Position numbers and translations under genes: made by a program | Part shown: positions 53,192 to 61,211 of the stretch, one piece after another | Numbering within the stretch: position 1 is the first letter of the stretch | How the letters are laid out: each line of letters starts with the position of its first letter | Notes under the pieces: model-generated | What the model was told of the DNA's origin: nothing | What the model saw: the letters and a program-made list of their open reading frames with translations, nothing else | The model's database searches: none | NCBI RefSeq assembly: GCF_009735585.1 | Contig: NZ_VJVW01000004.1 | Span: 124,001-188,000 of the forward strand | Reading direction: 5' to 3' | DNA: 64,000 nucleotides | Source: Christiangramia aestuarii | GTDB lineage: Bacteria > Bacteroidota > Bacteroidia > Flavobacteriales > Flavobacteriaceae

Positions 53192-53329
53192 CCTCTTTAA
53201 CAGGGTTTAGCACTAATTAACCTCTTTTAACAACAGGCGAAAGTTTTAACTAAAATTCTTCACAAAGAACAGTTTAAAACACCCTGATCTTCACCTCGAT
53301 ACACTCCCTGAAATTAATCACAGAAAGCC

Positions 53330-53358
53330 TTGGAAATTAGAAAAATGTAGTATCTTTG
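53330..53358 (+). promoter_or_regulatory. Promoter of rpsP-rimM
   Basis: TTG (53330-53332), 18-bp spacer, TATCTTTG (53351-53358), a full match to the consensus. The predicted start is near 53365, giving a leader of about 40 nt. Confidence 0.75.
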
Positions 53359-53375
53359 CACACTTATTAATAACC

Positions 53376-53390
53376 GGGGTCGAGAACCCC
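53376..53390 (+). promoter_or_regulatory. Hairpin in the rpsP leader
   Basis: GGGGT-CGAGA-ACCCC in the short 5' untranslated region, 14 nt before the ATG and without a T-run, so not a terminator. I recall that ribosomal-protein leaders have been predicted ahead of S16 genes in Flavobacteria; whether this belongs to that class was not tested. Confidence 0.5.
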
Positions 53391-53404
53391 AAAATTTAAT
53401 TTTT

Positions 53405-53986
53405 ATGCCAGTAAAAATAAGATTACAGAGACACGGTAAAAAAGGAAAACCTTTTTTCTGGATCGTAGCTGCGGATACCCGCGCTAAAAGAGACGGTAAA
53501 TTTTTGGAGAAATTGGGAATCTACAACCCTAACACAAATCCAGCTACTATCGAATTAGATGTAGACGGAGCTGTACAGTGGTTGCAAAATGGTGCTCAAC
53601 CAACCGATACCGCTCGTGCTATCCTTTCTTACAAAGGAGCCCTTCTTAAGAAACACCTTGCAGTAGGTGTAAGAAAAGGAGCTTTGACTGAAGAGCAGGC
53701 TGAGGAGAAATTCAAAGCATGGTTAGAAGAAAAAGAAGGACAGGTAGATGCTAAGAAAGATTCTTTAGCAAAAGAAAAAGAAGCTGAAAAAGCAAAAGCT
53801 TTAGAAGCTGAAAAAGAAGTTAACGCTAAGCGTGAAGCTGAAGCAAAAGAAGCTGCTGCCGCTGCAGCTGCTGAAGCTGAAAGAACTGCTGAAGCCACAG
53901 ATGAGGCTACTGTAGAGAATGCTGAAGAAGAAGTGGGCGCTGCAACTGCAGAAGAAGCTAAAACTGAAGAGAAAAAAGACGCTTAA
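53405..53986 (+). CDS. rpsP: 30S ribosomal protein S16 with long acidic/basic tail
   Basis: 193 residues. The first about 80 are canonical bS16 ([60 protein letters not shown]). The rest, about 100 residues, is a low-complexity extension of Ala, Glu and Lys ([35 protein letters not shown]), predicted to be helical. The extension is common in Bacteroidota S16. Followed 14 bp later by rimM, the 16S maturation factor, an order typical of the S16 operon. Confidence 0.97.
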   Translation: MPVKIRLQRHGKKGKPFFWIVAADTRAKRDGKFLEKLGIYNPNTNPATIELDVDGAVQWLQNGAQPTDTARAILSYKGALLKKHLAVGVRKGALTEEQAEEKFKAWLEEKEGQVDAKKDSLAKEKEAEKAKALEAEKEVNAKREAEAKEAAAAAAAEAERTAEATDEATVENAEEEVGAATAEEAKTEEKKDA

Positions 53987-54000
53987 AAAAGCAACCTGCG

Positions 54001-54528
54001 ATGACTAAGGAAGAATGCTTCTATCTTGGAAGAATCGTTGGGAAATTTAGCTTTAAGGGAGAGGTGCTCATAAAACTGGACACCGATGAACCCGAAACTT
54101 ACACTGAAATGGAATCGGTTTTCGTTGAATACAACGAAAACCTGGTTCCATTTTTTATTGAAAGGTCTTACCTGCATAAAAGCACCCTGCTTCGTGCGAA
54201 GTTCGAAGACATAGACACTGAAGAGGATGCCGAAGACATGGTGGGAGCCGATCTTTACCTTCCTCTGAACCTTTTACCAGAGCTGCCGGAAGACAAATTC
54301 TATTTCCACGAGATCATTGGCTTTGATGTGCTTGATGAGGATCATGGAAATATTGGCAAGATCGTATCCATTAACGATTCTACCGCCCAGGCTCTTTTTG
54401 AAATAAACAAGGACGGCAAACAGGTTCTTATCCCAATGAACGATGAGTTCATCCAAAAAGTAGACAAGAAGAACAGGCAAATTCGTGTGGTTACCCCAGA
54501 AGGCCTTATAGACCTTTACCTGGGTTAA
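54001..54528 (+). CDS. rimM: 16S rRNA processing protein RimM
   Basis: 175 residues: the N-terminal RimM beta-barrel (FYLGRIVGKFSFKGEVLIKL) and the C-terminal PRC-barrel (FYFHEIIGFDVLDEDHGNIG, then VLIPMNDEFIQKVDKKNRQI). It binds S19 and helps the 30S head mature. It is co-transcribed with rpsP, 14 bp upstream, and its end is 3 bp from the convergent ald gene. Length is normal. Confidence 0.97.
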   Translation: MTKEECFYLGRIVGKFSFKGEVLIKLDTDEPETYTEMESVFVEYNENLVPFFIERSYLHKSTLLRAKFEDIDTEEDAEDMVGADLYLPLNLLPELPEDKFYFHEIIGFDVLDEDHGNIGKIVSINDSTAQALFEINKDGKQVLIPMNDEFIQKVDKKNRQIRVVTPEGLIDLYLG

Positions 54529-54531
54529 ACT

Positions 54532-55632
54532 CTAAGCGAAAGCCTCTTTCCAGTCAAAAGCTTCCAGGATCGGGTCATAGACGATCTTTCCGGAAATTAT
54601 ATTCAATCCCTTCTCGAGACTTTTATCCTCATCACAAGCCTTTTTCCAGCCATTTTCAGCCAGTTTTAATACATAGGGCAAGGTTACATTGGTTAGCGCT
54701 ATGGTAGAAGTATGCGGTACCGCACCCGGCATATTGGCCACACAGTAATGCACGATCTCATCGATGATATAGGCAGGCTCCTCGTGGGTAGTTGGCCTGG
54801 TAGTTTCTATACATCCTCCCTGGTCTACCGCGACATCTACGATCACCGTTCCCGACTGCATTTCCTTAAGCATGGCACGGGTGATCAATTTAGGCGCTTT
54901 GGCACCGGTAATGAGCACCCCGCCAATGATAAGGTCACTAGTCTTTATATGTTTCCTGATGTTGTATTCATTGGAGAACTCTGTCACCACATGACTGGGC
55001 ATGATATCGTTCACATAGCGCAACCTGTCCATATTCACGTCCAGCACGGTCACCTGTGCACCAAGTCCCGCAGCCATTTTCGCCGCCTGAATCCCTACGG
55101 TACCCGCTCCCAAAACAAGAACCTTTCCCGGTGGAACTCCTGGCACCCCTCCCAATAATAAGCCTTTGCCCTTAACAGGTTTTTCAAGATATTTAGCTCC
55201 CTGCTGAATGGCCATTCTTCCTGCCACCTCGCTCATAGGCGTAAGCAGTGGGAGCGCACCAGATTCGTTTTCCACGGTTTCATAAGCAATGCAAATGGAT
55301 TTTGACCTCAGCATAGCCTCGGTAAGCCTTTGGTTTGAGGCGAAATGGAAATAAGTAAAAATGATCTGGTCTTCCCTGATGAGATCATATTCCTGCTCGA
55401 TAGGCTCTTTTACCTTTACGATCATATCTGCAATCTCGTAGACACGGTCTATAGTTGGTAGAACTTTTGCCCCGGCAACATGATAATCTTCATCATCAAA
55501 ACCGCTGCTATCACCGGCAATTGACTGTATATAGACATCGTGGCCAAGCTTGGTAAGTTCCAGCACACCGGCAGGAGTCATACCTACCCTGCTTTCATTG
55601 TTTTTGATCTCTTTTGGGATCCCGATTTTCAT
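54532..55632 (-). CDS. ald: Alanine dehydrogenase
   Basis: 366 residues, family length about 370. MKIGIPKEIKNNESRVGMTP at the N-terminus, KVKEP with the conserved Lys, TYFHFA with the catalytic His, the NAD-binding LVLGAGTVGIQAAKMA, and GAVPHTSTIALTN at the C-terminus. It interconverts L-alanine and pyruvate with NAD and ammonia. It is convergent with rimM; nothing suggests an operon with leuS, from which it is separated by a terminator. Confidence 0.95.
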   Translation of the reverse strand: MKIGIPKEIKNNESRVGMTPAGVLELTKLGHDVYIQSIAGDSSGFDDEDYHVAGAKVLPTIDRVYEIADMIVKVKEPIEQEYDLIREDQIIFTYFHFASNQRLTEAMLRSKSICIAYETVENESGALPLLTPMSEVAGRMAIQQGAKYLEKPVKGKGLLLGGVPGVPPGKVLVLGAGTVGIQAAKMAAGLGAQVTVLDVNMDRLRYVNDIMPSHVVTEFSNEYNIRKHIKTSDLIIGGVLITGAKAPKLITRAMLKEMQSGTVIVDVAVDQGGCIETTRPTTHEEPAYIIDEIVHYCVANMPGAVPHTSTIALTNVTLPYVLKLAENGWKKACDEDKSLEKGLNIISGKIVYDPILEAFDWKEAFA

Positions 55633-55671
55633 AATAGAAGTTTTAGTTTCGGGAAAATTAAAAAAGAAAAA

Positions 55672-55715
55672 TAAAAAAGGGGCGTCAAAAGTATTTTTTC
55701 ACATTTGACACCCCT
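55672..55715 (-). terminator. Terminator of leuS
   Basis: On the minus strand AGGGGTGTCAAA ... TTTTGACGCCCCT with a loop of about 13 nt, followed by T6. It starts 20 bp after the leuS stop. Confidence 0.9.
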
Positions 55716-55735
55716 AAATGATATTTTACAGGGGG

Positions 55736-58549
55736 TTAAATTACGATATTTATAATTTTACCAGGAACCACTATCACTTTTTTAGGGGTTGAACCGTCTA
55801 ATTGATTTTTTGTTCTTTCATCTTCCAGCACATTTTTCTCAATTTCATCCTTGCTCATATCCAATGGAAGCTCCATGGTGAATCTCATCTTTCCGTTAAA
55901 GGAAACCGGATAGTTCTTTGTGCTTTCCACCAGGAATTTCTCTTCGAATTCAGGATATTTTACAGTAGTAACAGATTCTGAATTACCTAGTTTCTCCCAC
56001 AATTCCTCAGCAATATGCGGAGCATAAGGAGCAATTAGCACTGCCAAAGGCTCAAGTACTTCGCGGCTATTGCACTTTTGCGCAGTTAGCTCGTTCACAC
56101 AGATCATAAAGGTAGACACTGAAGTATTAAAACTAAAATCTTCAATATCCTCGGTCACCTTTTTAATGGTTTTGTGTAAAGTTTTTAGGGAATCAGCCGA
56201 AGCTTTATCATCAGAAACTGAAAATTCCTCGCCATTATGGTATAATTTCCAAAGCTTCTTCAGGAAGTTATGCACTCCCGTGATCCCGGCGGTATTCCAT
56301 GGTTTCGCTTGGTCCAGCGGACCTAGGAACATTTCATACATCCTTAAAGTATCGGCACCATAATCCTTACAGATCTCATCAGGATTCACGACATTGTACT
56401 TGGACTTAGACATTTTCTCCACTTCCCTTCCTACGATATATTTTCCGTCTTCGGTAAGGAATTTAGCATCTGCAAATTCAGGACGCCACTTTTTAAAACC
56501 TTCCACATCCAGCTCATCTGAAGCGTTCACTAGGGAAACATCAGCATGGATTGGCTGAACATTATTGCCCTTGATCTGGTTCTTAGAAACAAATACATTC
56601 TCACCTTCAAGTCTATATACAAAAGCACTGGTCCCAAGGATCATTCCCTGGTTGATCAGCTTTTTGAACGGCTCTTCAACGGTCAACCAACCGCGATCAT
56701 GTAAGAATTTGGTCCAGAATCTGGAATATAATAAGTGACCGGTAGCATGCTCACTACCACCGATATACAGATCTACGTTTTCCCAGTATTTCTGAGCTTC
56801 TTCTGAAACAAAACGATCTGGATTCCCGGCATCCATATACCTGAAAAGGTACCAGCTGCTTCCCGCCCATCCAGGCATGGTGTTCAGCTCTAAAGGAAAT
56901 ACGGTCTCATCATCTATTTCAGAATTCGAAACCACCTTGTTATTCTTTGTATCCCAGGCCCAATCAGTAGCATTTCCTAATGGAGGCTCACCGGTTTCGG
57001 TTGGGAGGTATTTTTCAACTTCAGGCAATCTTAAAGGAAGATGCTCAAGGTCGATCATTTTCGGCAGGCCATTCACATAATAAACCGGGAATGGTTCTCC
57101 CCAGTATCTTTGACGGCTGAAAACTGCGTCTCTCAACCTGTAATTTGTCTTCCCGTAACCCTGACCGGTTTTCTCCAATTCAAGAATTACTTTATTCAAC
57201 GCCTCTTTATATTCAAGTCCGCTTAGAAAATCTGAATTAGCGATCACCGTGCCTTCCTTACCCGCGTGGGCTTCTTCGGAGACATCTACGTTTTCGAAAA
57301 TATTCGGAATTGGAAGATCAAAATGTCTCGCGAAATCGTGATCTCGCTGGTCACCACATGGTACGGCCATCACGGCGCCGGTTCCATAACCCGCAAGTAC
57401 ATAATCTCCAATCCAGATAGGCACAGGTTCTTTAGTGAATGGATGCTCGGCATATGCTCCTGTGAAAACGCCACTTATGGTCTTCACATCGGCCATACGC
57501 TCGCGTTCACTTCTTTTCGCCGTTGCCTCGATATATGCCTGAACTTCTTCTTTGCGGTCTTCGGGTGTGATCTTGTCAACCAGTTCATGTTCGGGAGCCA
57601 GGGTCATAAAACTAACGCCAAAGATGGTATCAGGTCGGGTGGTAAAGACCTCAAATTGATGATCTGAATTCATCACCTGGAACTTAACTTGCGCTCCAAC
57701 CGATTTCCCGATCCAGTTACGCTGACTCTCCTTCAAACTTTCGGTCCAGTCTATCTTATTAAGATCCTGAAGCAGCCTTTCAGCAAAAGCCGAAATACGC
57801 ATGCTCCACTGGGTCATTTTCTTTCTTACTACCGGATAACCACCTCTTTCGGAAACCCCGTTCACGATCTCGTCATTCGCCAGTACCGTTCCAAGTTGTG
57901 GACACCAGTTCACTTCGGCCTCGGCCAGATATGTGAGCCTATATTTCAGTAAAATGCGCTCTTTCTCATCCTGGGAATAAGCCTTCCAATTATCTGCTGA
58001 AAATTCTTCCGTATCATCATCGCAGGCCGCATTCACTCGAGAATTACCTTCTGAAGTAAAGATCTCTTCCAGTTCAGAAATTGGTCGGGACTTTTCAGCT
58101 TCCTGGTCATACCAGCTTTCGAAAAGCTGGATAAAGATCCATTGCGTCCACTTATAATAATCTGGCTCGCTGGTTCTCACCTCACGACTCCAGTCGAAAG
58201 AAAACCCGATCTTATCCAGTTGCTCTCGATATCGAGCGATATTGTTTTCTGTAGTTACCGCCGGGTGCTGCCCGGTTTGTATGGCATACTGCTCTGCAGG
58301 AAGTCCGAAACTATCATATCCCTGTGGATGCAACACATTAAATCCTTTATGCCTCTTGAAACGGGCATAGATATCACTGGCTATATAGCCCAGTGGGTGA
58401 CCAACATGCAGTCCCGCTCCAGATGGGTAAGGAAACATGTCCAGCACATAATATTTTGGTTTATCAGAATTATTCTTGGCCTGGAAAGTCTGGTTTTCGG
58501 CCCAGTATTTCTGCCATTTCTCTTCGATCGTATTAAAGTGGTAACTCAT
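55736..58549 (-). CDS. leuS: Leucyl-tRNA synthetase
   Basis: 937 residues. Class I signature HVGH in YPSGAGLHVGHPLGYIASD, the CP1 editing domain in the middle (TTRPDTIFGVSFMTLAPEH), the second signature KMSKS in VEKMSKSKYNVVNPDEI, and an anticodon-binding helical domain. It charges tRNA-Leu and edits mischarged products. Somewhat longer than E. coli LeuRS (860) through inserts such as that near EIFTSEGNSRVNAACDDD, as usual in Bacteroidota. The leader carries a REP-like repeat. Confidence 0.98.
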   Translation of the reverse strand: MSYHFNTIEEKWQKYWAENQTFQAKNNSDKPKYYVLDMFPYPSGAGLHVGHPLGYIASDIYARFKRHKGFNVLHPQGYDSFGLPAEQYAIQTGQHPAVTTENNIARYREQLDKIGFSFDWSREVRTSEPDYYKWTQWIFIQLFESWYDQEAEKSRPISELEEIFTSEGNSRVNAACDDDTEEFSADNWKAYSQDEKERILLKYRLTYLAEAEVNWCPQLGTVLANDEIVNGVSERGGYPVVRKKMTQWSMRISAFAERLLQDLNKIDWTESLKESQRNWIGKSVGAQVKFQVMNSDHQFEVFTTRPDTIFGVSFMTLAPEHELVDKITPEDRKEEVQAYIEATAKRSERERMADVKTISGVFTGAYAEHPFTKEPVPIWIGDYVLAGYGTGAVMAVPCGDQRDHDFARHFDLPIPNIFENVDVSEEAHAGKEGTVIANSDFLSGLEYKEALNKVILELEKTGQGYGKTNYRLRDAVFSRQRYWGEPFPVYYVNGLPKMIDLEHLPLRLPEVEKYLPTETGEPPLGNATDWAWDTKNNKVVSNSEIDDETVFPLELNTMPGWAGSSWYLFRYMDAGNPDRFVSEEAQKYWENVDLYIGGSEHATGHLLYSRFWTKFLHDRGWLTVEEPFKKLINQGMILGTSAFVYRLEGENVFVSKNQIKGNNVQPIHADVSLVNASDELDVEGFKKWRPEFADAKFLTEDGKYIVGREVEKMSKSKYNVVNPDEICKDYGADTLRMYEMFLGPLDQAKPWNTAGITGVHNFLKKLWKLYHNGEEFSVSDDKASADSLKTLHKTIKKVTEDIEDFSFNTSVSTFMICVNELTAQKCNSREVLEPLAVLIAPYAPHIAEELWEKLGNSESVTTVKYPEFEEKFLVESTKNYPVSFNGKMRFTMELPLDMSKDEIEKNVLEDERTKNQLDGSTPKKVIVVPGKIINIVI

Positions 58550-58571
58550 CTTCTGCTTTTCTTTAGTCTCT

Positions 58572-58642
58572 CGTCATGCTGTCCCGAAGCCTCGGGAGTT
58601 TCAGCATCTAACACAAGACCCTGAAACGAGTTCGGGGTGACG
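58572..58642. repeat. REP-like palindromic repeat, copy R2
   Basis: About 71 bp, starting CGTCATGCTGTCCCGA and ending CGGGGTGACG, whose ends are inverted copies. Inside are two hairpins: CCCGA-AGCC-TCGGG within ATGCTG...CAGCAT, and ACCCTGAA...TTCGGGGT. It lies in the leuS leader, 22 bp before the start. Confidence 0.85.
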
Positions 58643-58658
58643 TATTTTAACCTGCCTG

Positions 58659-58666
58659 CAAAAATA
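58659..58666 (-). promoter_or_regulatory. Putative -7 element of leuS
   Basis: TATTTTTG on the minus strand, a full match to TAnnTTTG. With a start about seven bases on, the transcript leader would be about 100 nt and contain repeat R2. Confidence 0.45.
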
Positions 58667-58702
58667 CAATTTTCAGTGACTTATTAGGAAAGATGACGCT
58701 GT

Positions 58703-59635
58703 CTATTGCGAAGAGTTTCGAGCTTCGGTCTCCATTGGTTTGAGGCATTCGTAGATAAAGCGATTCACTGGAGTTTTTAAGCCGAGCTTTTCGCCCTCCC
58801 TTACGATGAAGCCGTTAAAATTTTCCAGTTCCGAAGGTTTGCCATTCATGATATCCCTCTGAGTGGAAGCCGTTGTCCCCTCCGGCTGCGAGTTGATGAT
58901 CTCAAAGACCATTTCCAGGTGCTTTTCTGTGAGCGGAATTCCTTTGGCTTTGCCTATTTCGTTAATCTCTTTTGCCGAATCCCTCATCATTTTATATAGG
59001 TATTCACTATCCCTGATTTTGTCTATGGGAACCCGGGTGAGTCCGCCAATTCCACTTACCGTACAAATGAACAGGAACTTTTTCCAGATCTCCAGCTGGA
59101 TACTATCCGGGATATTATTCTCAATCCCTGCCTCGTCCAGGATATCGTGAATCTGCATCACCCGGTCTGATTTGGAATTATCTGCCTCACCAAAAACGAT
59201 CTTCGGCTCATAAGAAGCATGCTTTATTTTCCCAGGTTTTTCAACATAACTCACAATGAAGCATAATCCGGCCAGCACATTCTTCTTCGGAAGTATTTCG
59301 ACCAGTTTTTCATAATTATCGGCTCCATTTTGCAGGGGAAGGATCACCGTATTTTCGCCAATAATTGTTTTCAGCTCAGCTGCGACTGAAGGGATCTGCC
59401 AGGATTTGATGCCGAGTATGATAAGGTCTGGTGTCGGAACTTCAGCAACATCTGAAGTTGCCATTTTAGGCTTTACCCTGAAATCACCCTTAATACTTTC
59501 AACCTCAAGTCCATGATCCTGTATCTGCTTCAGGTGCTCTCCCCTGGCGATCATACTAACATTTAATCCGGCATTCGCAAGCCTGCCACCAAAATAGCCT
59601 CCAACTCCGCCAATTCCGTAAACCAGTATTTCCAT
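58703..59635 (-). CDS. panE: 2-dehydropantoate 2-reductase (ketopantoate reductase)
   Basis: 310 residues from ATG 59635. NADP-binding motif YGIGGVGGYFGGRLANAG, then IILGIKSWQIPSVAAEL, LPLQNGADNYE and the C-terminal domain with WKKFLFICTVSGIGGLTR and STASTQRDIMNGKPSELENF. It reduces ketopantoate to pantoate for coenzyme A synthesis; the family also has broader 2-keto acid reductases, so the exact role is likely but not proven. An in-frame extension to 59749 reads through repeat R3 and is not believed, because two -7-like elements lie at 59650-59666. Confidence 0.9.
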   Translation of the reverse strand: MEILVYGIGGVGGYFGGRLANAGLNVSMIARGEHLKQIQDHGLEVESIKGDFRVKPKMATSDVAEVPTPDLIILGIKSWQIPSVAAELKTIIGENTVILPLQNGADNYEKLVEILPKKNVLAGLCFIVSYVEKPGKIKHASYEPKIVFGEADNSKSDRVMQIHDILDEAGIENNIPDSIQLEIWKKFLFICTVSGIGGLTRVPIDKIRDSEYLYKMMRDSAKEINEIGKAKGIPLTEKHLEMVFEIINSQPEGTTASTQRDIMNGKPSELENFNGFIVREGEKLGLKTPVNRFIYECLKPMETEARNSSQ

Positions 59636-59649
59636 TGTTCCGTTTTTAT

Positions 59650-59666
59650 CAAATTTAGCAAACTTA
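59650..59666 (-). promoter_or_regulatory. Putative tandem -7 elements of panE
   Basis: TAAGTTTG (59666-59659) and TAAATTTG (59657-59650) on the minus strand each match TAnnTTTG; both lie 15-31 bp before the ATG at 59635. Confidence 0.4.
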
Positions 59667-59673
59667 AATCGAA

Positions 59674-59742
59674 CGTCACCCTGTCCCGAGGTTTCGAGAG
59701 TTTCAGGGTCTAAAGAGATTCTTTGACTGCGCCCGGAATGAC
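59674..59742. repeat. REP-like palindromic repeat, copy R3
   Basis: Starts CGTCACCCTGTCCCGA and continues with GGTTTCGAGAGTTTCAGGGT; its end, GCCCGGAATGAC, is degenerate. Same orientation as R2. It lies upstream of the panE promoter. Confidence 0.8.
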
Positions 59743-59749
59743 AAAACAT

Positions 59750-59781
59750 ATATCACATTGAACGAAGTCGAAATGTGATAT
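59750..59781. repeat. Palindrome with GAACGAAGTCGA loop
   Basis: Arms ATATCACATT and AATGTGATAT around a 12-nt loop. The loop word is one I remember from dispersed repeats in Flavobacteria. It directly follows R3 with 7 bp between. Confidence 0.75.
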
Positions 59782-59839
59782 TCAGCAAATCATACGACGG
59801 CTGCCCTCAGCATCATCTATTATTCTTCTTAGTCTTCAC

Positions 59840-59908
59840 CGTCACCCTGAACTTGTTTCAGGGTCTCTAGTGATGCTGAACCTCCCGAGGTTTCGGGACA
59901 GCATGACC
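59840..59908. repeat. REP-like palindromic repeat, copy R4 (inverted)
   Basis: Starts CGTCACCCTGAACTTGTTTC and ends GGGACAGCATGACC; its reverse complement closely follows R2. Together with R3 it makes an inverted pair between panE and ftsX. The rest of 59909-60028 is an AT-rich leader of ftsX. Confidence 0.85.
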
Positions 59909-60028
59909 AATCAAACCAATAGTCCGGTAACTTATTTAGGATACTCCCAATATTTTCAAAAGTTTAAACGTTTTAAAGATTAGGAAAACTTAACTTTCTT
60001 ATTTTTACAAAAAATCTGAAGTCCCTCT

Positions 60029-60907
60029 ATGACCACATCTTTTGAAAGGTATCAGAAACGCCGACTCATATCTTCCTATTTTTCAGTAGTTATCAGTATT
60101 TCTTTGGTATTGTTCCTTTTGGGAATGCTTGGCCTTTTGGTATTGAACACCAAAAAGGTCGCCGATCATTTCAAAGAGCAGATCGCCCTAACCGTCTACC
60201 TTAAGGATAATGCAAAAGAAGTTGAGATCGAACAGCTAAAGAAAAGCCTGGCCATGGCAGATTATACCAAGTCGACCACCTACGTTTCCAAGGAAGATGC
60301 GGCCGAGGCGCACAGCAAAGAGATCGGAGAAGATTTTATGGAGTTTTTGGGTTATAACCCCCTTCAGAATTCCATTGACGTTTACATGAATGCCGATTTT
60401 GTCTCTTCAGAACAGGTAGACAAGATCGCAGCAGATCTAACTTCGAAGAATTTTGTAGATGAGGTCGTTTATGACAAACCTCTTATAGCGCTTCTCAACG
60501 ATAATGTGAAAAAGATCAGTTTCTGGGTTTTAATAGCCAGCGCCGTATTCACTTTTATCGCGGTGCTTTTGATCAATAGCAGCATAAGGCTGGCGGTATA
60601 TTCAAAAAGATTCATCATTAAGACCATGCAAATGGTGGGCGCGACCAAAGGTTTTATCAGGAGGCCGTTCATCTGGCAAAGCGTAAAACTGGGGCTTATA
60701 GGTGCTATCCTCGCTCTTATCGGGATGGCAGCCGTGCTATATTATCTCAACAATAGTTTTACCGAACTTAATCTACTGGGAGATATCAAGATGCTTACGA
60801 TCCTGTTCTCCGGAATTTTCCTGATGGGAATTGTAATTACATGGATTAGTACGTATTTTGCCACCTCGCGTTTTCTGAATCTGAAAACAGACGAATTATA
60901 TTATTAA
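60029..60907 (+). CDS. ftsX: FtsX-type cell-division permease
   Basis: 292 residues: an N-terminal membrane segment (about 17-38), an extracytoplasmic domain (about 40-150, KEQIALTVYLKDNAKEVEIE, TYVSKEDAAEAH) and three more membrane helices, as in FtsX. With the ATPase FtsE it forms a MacB-like complex that activates peptidoglycan hydrolases at the septum. ftsE is not adjacent here. It heads a cluster with DUF3098, uppP and truB. Confidence 0.92.
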   Translation: MTTSFERYQKRRLISSYFSVVISISLVLFLLGMLGLLVLNTKKVADHFKEQIALTVYLKDNAKEVEIEQLKKSLAMADYTKSTTYVSKEDAAEAHSKEIGEDFMEFLGYNPLQNSIDVYMNADFVSSEQVDKIAADLTSKNFVDEVVYDKPLIALLNDNVKKISFWVLIASAVFTFIAVLLINSSIRLAVYSKRFIIKTMQMVGATKGFIRRPFIWQSVKLGLIGAILALIGMAAVLYYLNNSFTELNLLGDIKMLTILFSGIFLMGIVITWISTYFATSRFLNLKTDELYY

Positions 60908-60948
60908 AAAGCTATAAGCCTAAAGCTTTAAGCTTATAAGTTTAACAA

Positions 60949-61206
60949 ATGACTGAAAAGAATAAAATAAAAGGAAGCTTCAATACCGGCTTTGTTTTCG
61001 GGAAGAAGAACTACACCTTTATGTTTATAGGGATTGCGGTGATTGCGCTAGGTTTTATTTTAATGTCTGGCGGTGGTAGCGAAGACCCAAATGAGTTCAA
61101 CGACGCTATCTATAACTTTCAAAGAATTCGACTTGCACCGGCACTGGTGCTTATTGGCTTTGCCATCGAGGTATACGCCATATTGCTGAATCCCAATAAA
61201 AAATAA
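60949..61206 (+). CDS. DUF3098 membrane protein
   Basis: 85 residues with two hydrophobic helices (FMFIGIAVIALGFILMSGGG and LAPALVLIGFAIEVYAILL). The internal GGGSEDPNEFNDAIYNFQRI is the DUF3098 signature. The family occurs only in Bacteroidota, next to ftsX and uppP, and its role is unknown. It lies 41 bp after ftsX and 5 bp before uppP, so it is likely in one transcript. The gap before it holds AAGCTATAAGCC...GCTTATAAGTT, an imperfect palindrome. Confidence 0.9.
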   Translation: MTEKNKIKGSFNTGFVFGKKNYTFMFIGIAVIALGFILMSGGGSEDPNEFNDAIYNFQRIRLAPALVLIGFAIEVYAILLNPNKK

Positions 61207-61211
61207 TAAGT

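Noticed and set aside
59750-60028. CRISPR-like array in the repeat-rich gap before ftsX
   Set aside because: The repeats are individually palindromic, differ in orientation and are not regularly spaced; no cas genes nearby.
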